From: Oceanobacillus sp. CFH 90083
GTDB lineage: Bacteria; Bacillota; Bacilli; Bacillales; Amphibacillaceae
Assembly (NCBI RefSeq): GCF_009389585.1
Contig: NZ_VIYG01000005.1
Span: 301,104 to 365,103 of the forward strand
Reading direction: 5' to 3'
Length of the DNA stretch: 64,000 bases
Notes under the pieces: model-generated
What the model saw: the letters and a program-made list of their open reading frames with translations, nothing else
Databases searched by the model: none
Told to the model about the DNA's origin: nothing
Shown here: piece by piece, positions 49,147-57,840 of the stretch
How the letters are laid out: every line of letters begins with the position of its first letter
Numbering within the stretch: the first letter of the stretch is position 1
Program-made: the position numbers and the translations under genes

Positions 49147-50355
49147 TTGAAACAAAAGCTTAAAACACTTGGCTATGCCGGCATAGCACTTTTCTTATTC
49201 TTTAGTTTAATACGATTTCCAGATCAAGCATTAGAAGCGGCTATTCGTGGATTAAATATGTGGTGGGAGGTAGTATTCCCTTCCTTGCTTCCATTTTTTA
49301 TCACTGCTGAGCTATTGTTAGCTTTTGGTGTTGTAAAATTTTTAGGTGTTTTATTTGAGCCGATTATGCGTCCACTATTTAATATACCTGGCGCCGGCAG
49401 CTTCGGCTGGATTATGGGGATGGCAAGCGGTTATCCGACTGGAGCAAAAATAGCAGCGAGGCTCCGTGAAGAAAAACAAGTAACACAGATTGAAGCCGAA
49501 CGACTGGTATCCTTTACAAATAATTCAAGCCCACTCTTTATATTCGGTGCCATTTCTGCAGGCTTTTTTTATAATATGAAGCTTGGTCTACTGCTGGCTG
49601 TTTGCCATTATGGGGCAAATACCATCGTGGGGATAGTCATGCGCTTTCACGGAAGGAAGCACGACCAGCACCTAACCAAGAAAACAAAATACCCCTTTTC
49701 CATAAAAAAAGCATTTCAGGAAATGCATCGAAACCGCTTGAGAAACACGCGTCCCTTTGGAGAGATATTAGGAGATGCTGTCTTACATTCTATTCAGACA
49801 CTTGTCATGGTCGGCGGATTTATTATTTTATTTTCTGTGCTTATAAAACTGCTTTTCCTGATGGACATTACACCTTTTATAGCAGCTTTTATCGAGCCTG
49901 TTCTTCCTATTTTTGAGCTTCCAAAAGAGCTGGGACTCCCGTTTATCTCTGGATTATTTGAAATCACGGTCGGCTCCAATTTAATTTCGCAAGTAGCTGC
50001 CGACTCTTTGTTGCAAAAAGCAATCTTAATCAGTTTCATTCTCGGTTTTAACGGGTTATCTATCCAGGCGCAAGTCGCCAGTATTTTAGCCAAAACAGAT
50101 ATTCGTTTCTATCCCTATTTTTTAGCCCGGATCTTACATGGAACTTTTGCTGTTATTTTAACCATTTTATTATACAAACCGCTCTATTTAGATCGAATTG
50201 TTTATCATTCGAATGAAATCCCTGCTGCAACGATACTGGAAACCTCTATCTGGATGAATGTTTACTATTTGTTACAGTATATTGGTCCGGCTATAACCAT
50301 CATCAGTTTAGCAGCTGCTATTTTTATCATGATCTACCACCGTAAAAAAGAATAA
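49147..50355 (+). CDS. ylbJ: Sporulation integral membrane protein YlbJ
   Basis: YlbJ (402 residues) is a polytopic membrane protein needed for proper spore formation in B. subtilis, expressed in the mother cell under sigma-E. At least eight hydrophobic segments are visible, plus the conserved GWIMGMASGYPTGAKIAARLRE and FTNNSSPLFIFGAI blocks typical of the nucleoside-gate family. The start is TTG 49147 with AGGGGG 8 bases upstream. Copy 6 of the family A repeat ends just ahead, so the native promoter must lie further left or within repeat sequence. A terminator follows the stop directly. Confidence 0.93.
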   Translation: MKQKLKTLGYAGIALFLFFSLIRFPDQALEAAIRGLNMWWEVVFPSLLPFFITAELLLAFGVVKFLGVLFEPIMRPLFNIPGAGSFGWIMGMASGYPTGAKIAARLREEKQVTQIEAERLVSFTNNSSPLFIFGAISAGFFYNMKLGLLLAVCHYGANTIVGIVMRFHGRKHDQHLTKKTKYPFSIKKAFQEMHRNRLRNTRPFGEILGDAVLHSIQTLVMVGGFIILFSVLIKLLFLMDITPFIAAFIEPVLPIFELPKELGLPFISGLFEITVGSNLISQVAADSLLQKAILISFILGFNGLSIQAQVASILAKTDIRFYPYFLARILHGTFAVILTILLYKPLYLDRIVYHSNEIPAATILETSIWMNVYYLLQYIGPAITIISLAAAIFIMIYHRKKE

Positions 50356-50357
50356 AT

Positions 50358-50395
50358 AAAGAGAGTCTGTATTCGATAAACCAGACTCTCTTTCC
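50358..50395 (+). terminator. Terminator of ylbJ
   Basis: AAAGAGAGTCTG at 50358-50369 pairs perfectly with 50382-50393 (12 bp) around a 12-base loop, 3 bases after the ylbJ stop. Confidence 0.88.
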
Positions 50396-50442
50396 CTTGA
50401 ACATATGTAACAATCATAAAAATATTGGATTATTTTTTATGA

Positions 50443-51494
<1,052 letters not shown>

Positions 51495-51717
51495 TTTAAG
51501 TCACCTCAGCTTCTTTTAGCTCGTCAATAGTCTACCACGATTCCTGCGTTTAGCAAATTATTTTTATTTATCATGTATATTATTTCTGGCTTTGTCTATA
51601 ATATCATAATGATTCAGCTAAATATGATTTAGTTGAAACGGAAGAAGGCTTATTCTTCCCCATAAGCTCTTCATCCGGTTTCTCCTCTCCCTTTAGCCTT
51701 TTATTTTATCAAAAATA

Positions 51718-51758
51718 AAAGGACCTGCAGCCATTTTGACTGCAGGTTTTTCTTTTTC
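51718..51758 (-). terminator. Terminator downstream of ylbG
   Basis: ACCTGCAG at 51723-51730 pairs with CTGCAGGT at 51740-51747 around a 9-base loop, with T-rich tracts on both strands. It lies about 30 bases beyond the ylbG stop. Confidence 0.8.
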
Positions 51759-51775
51759 ATATCAAAAAAACGTAT

Positions 51776-52048
51776 TTAAATTCCCATCTTATAATCATAT
51801 TGCTTCGCTTTGTCCGGTTTTGCATTTTCATAATTTGTCGGAATAAATGGCTTCTGAGATCGTTCCACTTTAGAAACAAAAGCAAATTGATTCATTTTTT
51901 TCTCAATAGCATCCATATCCTCACGATTAACATAAATAATCGCGTAACGATGTTTTTTCGATACATGAATAAGATGACCATGCTTTTTTAACTGTCTAAC
52001 ATTTTTCATATGCTGAAACCAGACAACAATGCCTTGCCTTTCTATCAT
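51776..52048 (-). CDS. ylbG: YlbG/DUF2129 family protein
   Basis: The 90-residue protein fits the UPF0298/DUF2129 family: MIERQGIVVWFQHMKNVRQLKKHGHLIHVSKKHRYAIIYVN followed by FAFVSKVERSQKPFIPTNYEN. It is a small ferredoxin-like fold found only in Firmicutes. No role is established. AGGGAGGGTGG lies before ATG 52048. It is separated from ylbF by a family B repeat. Confidence 0.88.
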   Translation of the reverse strand: MIERQGIVVWFQHMKNVRQLKKHGHLIHVSKKHRYAIIYVNREDMDAIEKKMNQFAFVSKVERSQKPFIPTNYENAKPDKAKQYDYKMGI

Positions 52049-52102
52049 GATGCTGCCACCCTCCCTGTTATGTATAAGCAGATAGCTTTGTTTTGCTCCC
52101 TG

Positions 52103-52314
52103 CTTTAAGAAAACATAAAGAATTTAAGGAATAAAGTACGACGGACACAATGTCCCAATATCGACATTGGCCACACAATGTGACCATAGTTAGTCGATGA
52201 AAGAGCAACGTTTTTTATGGGGTGAGTAATCGCAACCCCAACGTTTTTTATGGGGTGAGTAACCGCAGTCCCCCTACGCTCTTTCAGGCTTGGCTTGCCA
52301 AGCTTTCTTTATCT
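52103..52314 (+). repeat. Dispersed intergenic element, family B copy 2 (most intact)
   Basis: A 212-base element between ylbF and ylbG. In order: AATAAAGTACGACGGAC, palindrome GGACA-CAA-TGTCC, a stem ATCGAC/GTCGAT, then GAAAGAGC pairing with GCTCTTTC (8 bp, perfect) around two tandem hairpins, and finally CTTGG/CCAAG followed by CTTTCTTTATCT. The two hairpins (52219-52239 and 52252-52274) have arms GGGGT and ACCCC or TCCCC around GAGTAATCGCA and GAGTAACCGCA, each led by AACGTTTTTTAT. Confidence 0.88.
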
Positions 52315-52317
52315 GTT

Positions 52318-52752
52318 TTATGATGCACAGCCGCAAGCTCCACCGCTGCCGCAGCCACAGCTGTCTGTTAATGCCGCTCCATCTTTAGGTGCTTTGATCT
52401 GCTCACTGACACTCTCCGCTACAAACTGGCTGATCTCATCCAACAATTTTTGCAAATTTCTTTCAGCCACCTTAAAAGCTGCTACTTTATCATTCAAATC
52501 CATATCCCTCTTCTTGGAACGGACTTGCTTCATAATATCATAATAATCCGGATGATACCTGCCGAACCGCTGCACGTCTTCATAATGCTCCTTGACATCT
52601 GCGAATGTTTTAATGAGATTCTGTGCTTCCTTATCTTCATCCAATACCTTCTTAGCTGATTGATATTGCTCCATGACATCAGATTGTAAGACCATTTTCC
52701 CGACAAGCTCCGACTCATCTAATATATCTACATACTCCATTGTAGCAATCAT
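52318..52752 (-). CDS. ylbF: YlbF/RicF family regulator
   Basis: YlbF (RicF) forms the Y-complex with YmcA and YaaT, which governs RNase Y processing of mRNAs and, in B. subtilis, competence, biofilm formation and sporulation. The 144-residue helical protein keeps the com_ylbF core (YQSAKKVLDEDKEAQNLIKTFADVKEHYEDVQRFG). Its C-terminus carries Cys132, Cys134, Cys140 and Cys142 in CGCGSGGACGC, matching the iron-sulfur ligands reported for the complex. GGAGGTGGGG precedes ATG 52752. Confidence 0.92.
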   Translation of the reverse strand: MIATMEYVDILDESELVGKMVLQSDVMEQYQSAKKVLDEDKEAQNLIKTFADVKEHYEDVQRFGRYHPDYYDIMKQVRSKKRDMDLNDKVAAFKVAERNLQKLLDEISQFVAESVSEQIKAPKDGAALTDSCGCGSGGACGCAS

Positions 52753-52820
52753 TTCCCCACCTCCATGAACAAGTAAAAGTAAATCAAAAGAGATAATCTC
52801 TTAGTAAGTTTTATGCTATG

Positions 52821-52867
52821 AACTATTAAAATAGATACCTTCCGCTTCGTCCTGCATTTTAATAGTT
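52821..52867. repeat. Perfect inverted repeat upstream of ylbF
   Basis: AACTATTAAAAT at 52821-52832 and its exact complement at 52856-52867 (12 bp, 23-base loop) lie between ylbE and ylbF. A clear T run is missing on the minus strand, so it may be a weak terminator for ylbD-ylbE or a leader structure. The rest of the 269-base gap shows nothing. Confidence 0.5.
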
Positions 52868-53021
52868 ATCTTTATTATCATATCATTTTATAAATCGAAA
52901 GAAAACAGTGGCGACTTATTGGAATGAAGCTACACAGAATGGTTCAGTATTTTATTCTTATTCAGAAATGACCACATTCAGCCAGGGTCACCAAAAGTGG
53001 GCACAAATAGCGCTTTTTGCT

Positions 53022-53255
53022 CTAATCCTTCATTGATTTAGCCATCTCTGCAAACATTCTTACCATCTGTAATTGATTCGAGAAGGTATTCACTTTTTGG
53101 GGAAATGTTTTTCCATAAAATTTCTTTGCTTCTTTTTTAAGCTCTGTCAGACGGCCTGGATCACGCATTAAATATCGGTACCATATTGGGTGGTATCGGA
53201 CAAATTCAGCCAGATCCGGATTTTTTCTGAGATAAGCAATGATCTCATTATCCAT
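53022..53255 (-). CDS. ylbE: YlbE-like protein
   Basis: The 77-residue protein begins MDNEIIAYLRKNPDLAEFVRYHPIWYRYLMRDPGRL, the YlbE-like family signature, and ends in a short basic and helical part. It is known only from Bacillaceae and has no assigned function. It begins 10 bases after ylbD, and the pair is conserved at this locus in B. subtilis. AGGGG lies ahead of ATG 53255. Confidence 0.85.
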   Translation of the reverse strand: MDNEIIAYLRKNPDLAEFVRYHPIWYRYLMRDPGRLTELKKEAKKFYGKTFPQKVNTFSNQLQMVRMFAEMAKSMKD

Positions 53256-53265
53256 TTTATCCCCT

Positions 53266-53670
53266 CTAATCTTTTCTTAATGAAAAAGGAGCTCTGGGCG
53301 CCTTGTCAGGAGCCGGCTTTTTCATATCACCAATCATTTCTTGAACAACGCTAATCGCTTTGCTTAATTGTTCGATTTGTCCTTGTACCTTTTCTGTATC
53401 TAAATTTTGTGTATAGTCCATAATCTGCCGGATAAGATCGGAGTGATCTGTTTTTTTGCTTTTTTTACTATCCGGATTCTTTTGCTTAGAATCAGAGGCT
53501 GCCTCTTTTGTTTTATATTCATCCCAAAACGGATCATCTTCATCTAAAATAGCCCACTTTTCATAAAACTCCTGCCACCCTTTGCCGCTTTTTCTGATTT
53601 CCTCCAATAACTTAGGATGGCTGTTAACAAAAGCTTTGAATGCTGCAACACTAGGATGTAATTGACTCAT
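53266..53670 (-). CDS. ylbD: YlbD family putative spore coat protein
   Basis: The 134-residue protein begins MSQLHPSVAAFKAFVNSHPKLLEEIRKSGKGWQEFYEKW, the YlbD family N-terminus, then a charged low-complexity region rich in Lys, Ser and Asp and a C-terminal amphipathic helix (LIRQIMDYTQNLDTEKVQGQIEQLSKAI). Family members are listed as spore coat proteins in B. subtilis, on limited evidence. AAAGGAT precedes ATG 53670 at proper distance; a GTG at 53679 is too close to it. It is followed by ylbE. Confidence 0.82.
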   Translation of the reverse strand: MSQLHPSVAAFKAFVNSHPKLLEEIRKSGKGWQEFYEKWAILDEDDPFWDEYKTKEAASDSKQKNPDSKKSKKTDHSDLIRQIMDYTQNLDTEKVQGQIEQLSKAISVVQEMIGDMKKPAPDKAPRAPFSLRKD

Positions 53671-53749
53671 TTTTCTCACTATCCTTTTTAAAACTTCCTA
53701 CAATAAACTATGTAAATGGTTTGAAAATGTGCTTATGACTTAGCACCAA

Positions 53750-53862
53750 AAGTACCGTAGCAGAGTTACAATTATTCCCCATAAAAACCATACCTCGGCA
53801 CCTGAAAAATGCTTAGTGCGCCGAAATGCTTCCAGCCTAAAATTTTATTCTTTCCTGCTGTA
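53750..53862 (-). repeat. Decayed family B element (copy 6)
   Basis: On the minus strand ACGG, TTTTTATGGGG and AATAATTG (around 53790-53768) recall the core of the family B hairpin, especially copy 4, but the stem is gone. It lies between ylbC and ylbD. I hold this only as a likely remnant. Confidence 0.4.
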
Positions 53863-53914
53863 AATAAAGAAGCCACCAATCTGGTGACTTCTTTTTACAA
53901 ATAAAATAAGTATG

Positions 53915-54979
53915 TTAAAATGGCTTTCCTAAAAAGTTCTGCGTGTAATAGAATCGATATACACCGACCCCAAGGTAACTGTATTCATCGCTTAATAAGG
54001 CTTCCCGGTGACTTTCACTATTTAACCATCCCTCCATCGCAGCAGGAGCATCTGGATACTGGGCTGCAATATTCTCTCCAGCAGCTACGTACGCTACCTG
54101 TTTTTCCTCCAGACGCTCTTTCAAGCCATCTCCATCTAAACTAACATGGGAGAAATAATCATTCTCATACATATCTTTACTGTGATCATATGCAACCAGG
54201 CTTACTTGATCATCCCACTCCAACCGATGCACATCATGCTTATAACGCATTATATTAGAAATATCAAGGACCTGCTGCTCCATTCCTTCCTGTATTTCTC
54301 TCCACTCTTCCTCCGTAAATTCAGGCTGTTCAGGCAGCTCTCCCCGATACTCAATTTCATAAGGCCTCTGCAATAAAAGCGCATCTCCCGTAGAAATTCT
54401 CATAGAAGATAATGTTTCTGTGAATGTATCAAAGTAAAACTGAATAAATGTGGAATCACTTATTTTGACTAAAGGTCTCGTCTGAAGATCTTCCGCATTT
54501 AACCGAAAAGTGAACGAGGAATCCCCATCCGAATAGGTTACTTCACTTGAAAAAGGAAATGTCTCTGTTACTTCAATATAACTCGCCCCTGAGTCGATTG
54601 GTGATATCTCTAAATCATCACCAATTGCATAAACAGATACAATCTCACCTTCCAGGATCGCAAACTGACCATATTGGCTTTCTGAATCATTATATACATA
54701 CCATTCATAATTATATGCACTAACATCAATTCTGTCTGGTTCTCCCAGTTCATTAATAAGCTCTGTTGACGTCTTTCCTATCCATTGATATAAATCGCCT
54801 TCTAAATTCATCTGTGGGAGCTCTGCTGCCGTCCCTTTAGGTTCTATGGTTTCTTCTTCATTAAAATGTGTTGTTACCTCTCTGACAACCTCAGCAGGTG
54901 ATGAACTCATCTGGTTAATAACAATAAATACAAGGAGTGCAATAATCATGATTATCATAATATTACGAACTATCTTCAT
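53915..54979 (-). CDS. ylbC: CAP-domain protein YlbC
   Basis: The 354-residue secreted or membrane-anchored protein has one N-terminal hydrophobic helix (IMIIMIIALLVFIVINQM). A CAP-associated domain follows (residues 60-190; WIGKTSTELINELGEPDRIDVSAYNYEWYVYN), then a C-terminal CAP/SCP domain (residues 235-354; VSLVAYDHSKDMYENDYFSHVSLDGDGLKERLEEK, GENIAAQYPDAPAAMEGWLNSESHREALLSDEYSYLGVG). This is the two-domain layout of B. subtilis YlbC. Function is unknown; a role in envelope or spores is inference. It is transcribed away from ylbA. Confidence 0.9.
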   Translation of the reverse strand: MKIVRNIMIIMIIALLVFIVINQMSSSPAEVVREVTTHFNEEETIEPKGTAAELPQMNLEGDLYQWIGKTSTELINELGEPDRIDVSAYNYEWYVYNDSESQYGQFAILEGEIVSVYAIGDDLEISPIDSGASYIEVTETFPFSSEVTYSDGDSSFTFRLNAEDLQTRPLVKISDSTFIQFYFDTFTETLSSMRISTGDALLLQRPYEIEYRGELPEQPEFTEEEWREIQEGMEQQVLDISNIMRYKHDVHRLEWDDQVSLVAYDHSKDMYENDYFSHVSLDGDGLKERLEEKQVAYVAAGENIAAQYPDAPAAMEGWLNSESHREALLSDEYSYLGVGVYRFYYTQNFLGKPF

Positions 54980-55188
54980 GATTGAACCCCTCCATCCAGC
55001 AGATAAATATAATATATCTGCATCCTATATATATACATCCTCAATATGTAATCTGCTTATCTATTTTATACCCTATTATCATAATAGTATACCCTTTCTT
55101 TACTCCCGTCTACGGTTTCTATTGCATCTATTACCATTTCGTATTATCCTTAAACTAAGCAGAATATTTTTGATGAGGTGAAAGTATA

Positions 55189-55554
55189 ATGAGATTTGAA
55201 AACACAGGAATAGAAAACACAATTATTGATGTACAGGTATTGGATCATGTTACAGCGAACCTTGCATTTATCCGGGCAGGACAATGGGATTATGAACGTG
55301 TTACCTATGACTACAAGATCGGTTCCAACGAAAAAAATATTACATACTACATTCGTGTACAAGGATTTGCCATCGAAGGAGATGTCGATAAGCGAAACGC
55401 TGTTATTCAATTAAAGACTCCCTTGCTCGGTAAACATTATTATCCGCATGGAGTTGAGTATGGAGAAGAAGAGAACTTTCCTGAAAGCGTTGTAGAAAGA
55501 GCGAACACATTACTCGCAAAGCTTAGCGAGGAACTGAAATATTATAAAAAATAA
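55189..55554 (+). CDS. ylbA: YlbA, YugN-like family protein
   Basis: The 121-residue protein contains FIRAGQWDYERVTYDYKIG, YYIRVQGFAIEGDVDKRNAVIQLKTPLLGKHYYPHGVEYGEEENFP, which match YlbA of B. subtilis and the YugN-like family. No function is assigned. GAGGTG lies 10 bases before ATG 55189. It is divergent from ylbC across a 209-base AT-rich gap and convergent with the ctaM unit; a long hairpin ends both. Confidence 0.85.
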   Translation: MRFENTGIENTIIDVQVLDHVTANLAFIRAGQWDYERVTYDYKIGSNEKNITYYIRVQGFAIEGDVDKRNAVIQLKTPLLGKHYYPHGVEYGEEENFPESVVERANTLLAKLSEELKYYKK

Positions 55555-55564
55555 ACAAGACAGA

Positions 55565-55620
55565 CAAAAGAAAAGAGATAGCATATTAGTCTAATAAAAT
55601 ATGCTATCTCTTTTCTTTTG
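55565..55620. terminator. Bidirectional terminator between ylbA and the ctaM unit
   Basis: A perfect 23-bp inverted repeat (55565-55587 with 55598-55620) around a 10-base loop; both strands end in T-rich arms (TCTTTTCTTTTG). It begins 11 bases after the ylbA stop and a few bases beyond the stop of the small minus-strand frame at 55624. Confidence 0.9.
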
Positions 55621-55623
55621 TGA

Positions 55624-55722
55624 TTAAAGGGATGATACTGTTAAACGCGCAAGCTCCTTCAGTAGCAGGGAAGGATTCCGATGACCGTGAAAAAGAGGAT
55701 ACATGTTCATATATGAAAACAT
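55624..55722 (-). CDS. Small 32-residue ORF downstream of ctaM
   Basis: Too short for usual gene calling. The frame reads MFSYMNMYPLFHGHRNP, then SLLLKELARLTVSSL and TAA. GGAGGA lies 4 bases before the ATG, the strongest ribosome binding site in the neighbourhood. It begins 29 bases after the ctaM stop and ends just before the terminator, so it is on the ctaM transcript. I do not recognise the protein. The N-terminal part is rich in Met, Tyr and Phe and the C-terminal part is amphipathic. Confidence 0.55.
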   Translation of the reverse strand: MFSYMNMYPLFHGHRNPSLLLKELARLTVSSL

Positions 55723-55751
55723 GATATCCTCCAGCAGCTTAAACGACAGGT

Positions 55752-56207
55752 TTATAAACCGAGAATGGCTTTAATCATACTAGTGGTTTCACCCGGATCG
55801 TACAATACATATAGAAAAATATAAACAAGAATCCCTGTAACAGCACTAAAAAACCAAATAATACTTGTTACAGGACCAATCTTACGGTGCTTCTTAATAT
55901 TTCTTTTGAATGCTAATATAAGTGTTACAATCCCGAATACTGCTCCAACTGTCGCTAAAATAATATGAAAAATCAAGAAAATAGTAAAATATGTCTGTAT
56001 ATTTTCAGGTCCGCCAAAGCTTGTATTTCCTATGAATACCGTACGTGACACATAAATAATAAAGAAAAGGAGTGCACTGACAGCTGCTGATATCATCACA
56101 GCTTTATGCTCCTTCCTTTTATTTTTAACAATTAAAATCCAGCCTATCGCTACGAGTATGGCACTCAAAGCAATAAAAAATGTACTTATTGTTGGTAGTA
56201 TATGCAT
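55752..56207 (-). CDS. ctaM: CtaM/YozB, DUF420 cytochrome oxidase maturation protein
   Basis: The 151-residue protein has four to five membrane segments (FFIALSAILVAIGWILIV, AVSALLFFIIYVSRTVFIG, FTIFLIFHIILATVGAVFGIVTLIL, SIIWFFSAVTGILVYIFLYVL) and the DUF420 histidines (FHI, HKAVM, KKHRKIG). B. subtilis YozB and S. aureus CtaM belong here; CtaM is needed for the aa3-type oxidase. GGAGG precedes ATG 56207 with proper spacing. It sits next to ctaG, consistent with a role in caa3 assembly. The precise biochemical step is unknown. Confidence 0.87.
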   Translation of the reverse strand: MHILPTISTFFIALSAILVAIGWILIVKNKRKEHKAVMISAAVSALLFFIIYVSRTVFIGNTSFGGPENIQTYFTIFLIFHIILATVGAVFGIVTLILAFKRNIKKHRKIGPVTSIIWFFSAVTGILVYIFLYVLYDPGETTSMIKAILGL

Positions 56208-56286
56208 ATCTTTGTCCTCCAATATTTCTATAAATATGTAATCAAAAAGCCGTTTGGAGCATCCTTATTTAAAACATTCCTGCATT

Positions 56287-56326
56287 AAGAAAAAAGCACC
56301 CTTCTTTCAAGAACGCTTTTTCTTAC
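56287..56326 (-). terminator. Terminator of ctaG
   Basis: AAGAAAAAAGC at 56287-56297 can pair with GCTTTTTCTT at 56315-56324 (about 10 bp with one bulge); T-rich on the minus strand. It lies 50 bases beyond the ctaG stop. Confidence 0.65.
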
Positions 56327-56377
56327 AGAAAAACAGCTCTTTTCTTATCCCATTATTCACCTTTTTAAGCTTTTTTC

Positions 56378-57283
56378 TTAGTGCGATTCAGCAGTATTCT
56401 GCGGCAATGGATCTACTTTATTACTTTCCCCTCTGAACCATGTAAAGATAACCGTCGCTAAAATTGCACCATAAGTGAATTCCTGCATAATCTTCATGAT
56501 AATTCCACCGAGCTGTTGATCCTCCAGCGTACTGATCGGTGTGAACATTTCTGGACCAGTTAAGCCCGGAGCAAGACCTTGTAAAACATCTGTCGGTACA
56601 CAAAGGCTCATCGCCTGCATCCATGCACCTCCTTGTGTATATGTTGCGTAAAGAGGCTCAGGAGCAAATATAATCAATGCACATGCCGGTGTGATTAATA
56701 CACTGTTTGCAAAAATATAGCCTATTTTTAATAATGGCTGCATACGATCAAATTCCTGCAAAGGAGACAGTAACGGGAATAGCATAAAAAAGGCTGCTAT
56801 AAATAATAAACCATGGATAAATGAATGGATTACTGGCGAAGACTTTGCAAATTCAAAGAAGACGGGTATATGATAAACAGAAAATAAGCCATTAAATAAT
56901 AACATCGATATCAAAGGTTTTGTTCCTATTTCTACAACAGGCTTAATAACTGGACGATCGATGGCTTTGCGCCATATCCAAACAGGTATTCCTTTAATGA
57001 TCAATATTGGTACAACAAGTAAATAAATAGCCATTTGAATCATGTGAGCGGTCAGTGTGATATGTGAAAGTAAATCAATTGGTGATCCTTTAACAAAATA
57101 TAAACATAGTATTGCTGAGTAGAAAGATACTTGCTGCTTCACAGACACCTTATCATGGCTACCAAACTTATGCCGATATGGTCCCGTTATCAAAAAATAA
57201 GCTAAAGCAATTAGAGCTATAAATATCATAAAGTATGGACTCCACAATGCCCGAAACCCGAATATTTGTATATCTAACCACAT
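56378..57283 (-). CDS. ctaG: Cytochrome c oxidase assembly factor CtaG
   Basis: CtaG (301 residues, caa3_CtaG family) is a polytopic membrane protein required for active caa3 oxidase in B. subtilis, probably in forming the copper site. At least seven hydrophobic segments are visible, with FYSAILCLYFVKGSPIDLLSHITLTAHMIQM and HIPVFFEFAKSSPVIHSFIHGLLF, which hold the conserved histidines. GGAGAT lies before ATG 57283, and TATAAT on the minus strand at 57322-57317 suggests its own promoter. This is unrelated to the proteobacterial Cox11-type CtaG. Confidence 0.93.
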   Translation of the reverse strand: MWLDIQIFGFRALWSPYFMIFIALIALAYFLITGPYRHKFGSHDKVSVKQQVSFYSAILCLYFVKGSPIDLLSHITLTAHMIQMAIYLLVVPILIIKGIPVWIWRKAIDRPVIKPVVEIGTKPLISMLLFNGLFSVYHIPVFFEFAKSSPVIHSFIHGLLFIAAFFMLFPLLSPLQEFDRMQPLLKIGYIFANSVLITPACALIIFAPEPLYATYTQGGAWMQAMSLCVPTDVLQGLAPGLTGPEMFTPISTLEDQQLGGIIMKIMQEFTYGAILATVIFTWFRGESNKVDPLPQNTAESH

Positions 57284-57316
57284 ACCAAATCATCTCCAGT
57301 TTAGTCTACTTTTTCT

Positions 57317-57322
57317 ATTATA
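57317..57322 (-). promoter_or_regulatory. Candidate -10 of the ctaG promoter
   Basis: A consensus TATAAT lies 34 bases before ctaG and beyond the ctaF terminator. No good -35 at 16-18 bases is visible. Confidence 0.5.
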
Positions 57323-57448
57323 CCTTAAAATAAACAAGAATTCTCTAGTGGGATTGTGACGATTTTAAAACATATTATGATCTGAACGAAAGGCTGTTCA
57401 CCAAAATGTTGCTCAGCTAAATTCTGAACTTATCATTTCAGATATGTA

Positions 57449-57490
57449 AAAAGACTATGATGATTAAAATGAAAATCACCATAGTCTTTA
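57449..57490 (-). terminator. Terminator of the ctaBCDEF operon
   Basis: AAAGACTATG and CATAGTCTTT arms (57450-57459 and 57479-57488) form a stem extended inward by TGATT/AATCA pairs, with T-rich tails, 27 bases beyond the ctaF stop. Confidence 0.85.
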
Positions 57491-57516
57491 TAAACAAACG
57501 AAAAAATGTTATCTTC

Positions 57517-57837
57517 TTACCACCAGGTAATTACTGTAAATGTTAATGCGACCAATACGGTAACGAAAATACCGCCATAAATAATCTGTGCTGGAACTTC
57601 GTGTCCTTTATCCTTTAAATGCATAAAGTAAAAGAATTGAAATCCTACCTGCACTACAGCCAGAATTAGCAATAATGGTATAACATAAGTTGATGGTATT
57701 TCTAATGCTACAAGAGCAAACGCTACTAATGTAAAGAAAATCATTAAAGCAAAGCTGACAACCATTTTTTGCATTTCTTGTTTATTCTTTTGCTTTTGGA
57801 ACGAATTAATTTTTCTTGTGCTCATTTTGTCTGGCAT
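57517..57837 (-). CDS. ctaF: Cytochrome caa3 oxidase subunit IV
   Basis: CtaF (106 residues) is the small fourth subunit of the caa3 oxidase. After a charged N-terminus (INSFQKQKNKQEMQKM) come three membrane helices: FALMIFFTLVAFALVAL, YVIPLLLILAVVQVGFQFFYFMHL and IIYGGIFVTVLVALTFTVI, ending TWW. This is the COX4_pro pattern. It starts 3 bases after ctaE; GGTGAG lies before ATG 57837. It closes the operon. Confidence 0.94.
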   Translation of the reverse strand: MPDKMSTRKINSFQKQKNKQEMQKMVVSFALMIFFTLVAFALVALEIPSTYVIPLLLILAVVQVGFQFFYFMHLKDKGHEVPAQIIYGGIFVTVLVALTFTVITWW

Positions 57838-57840
57838 AAA

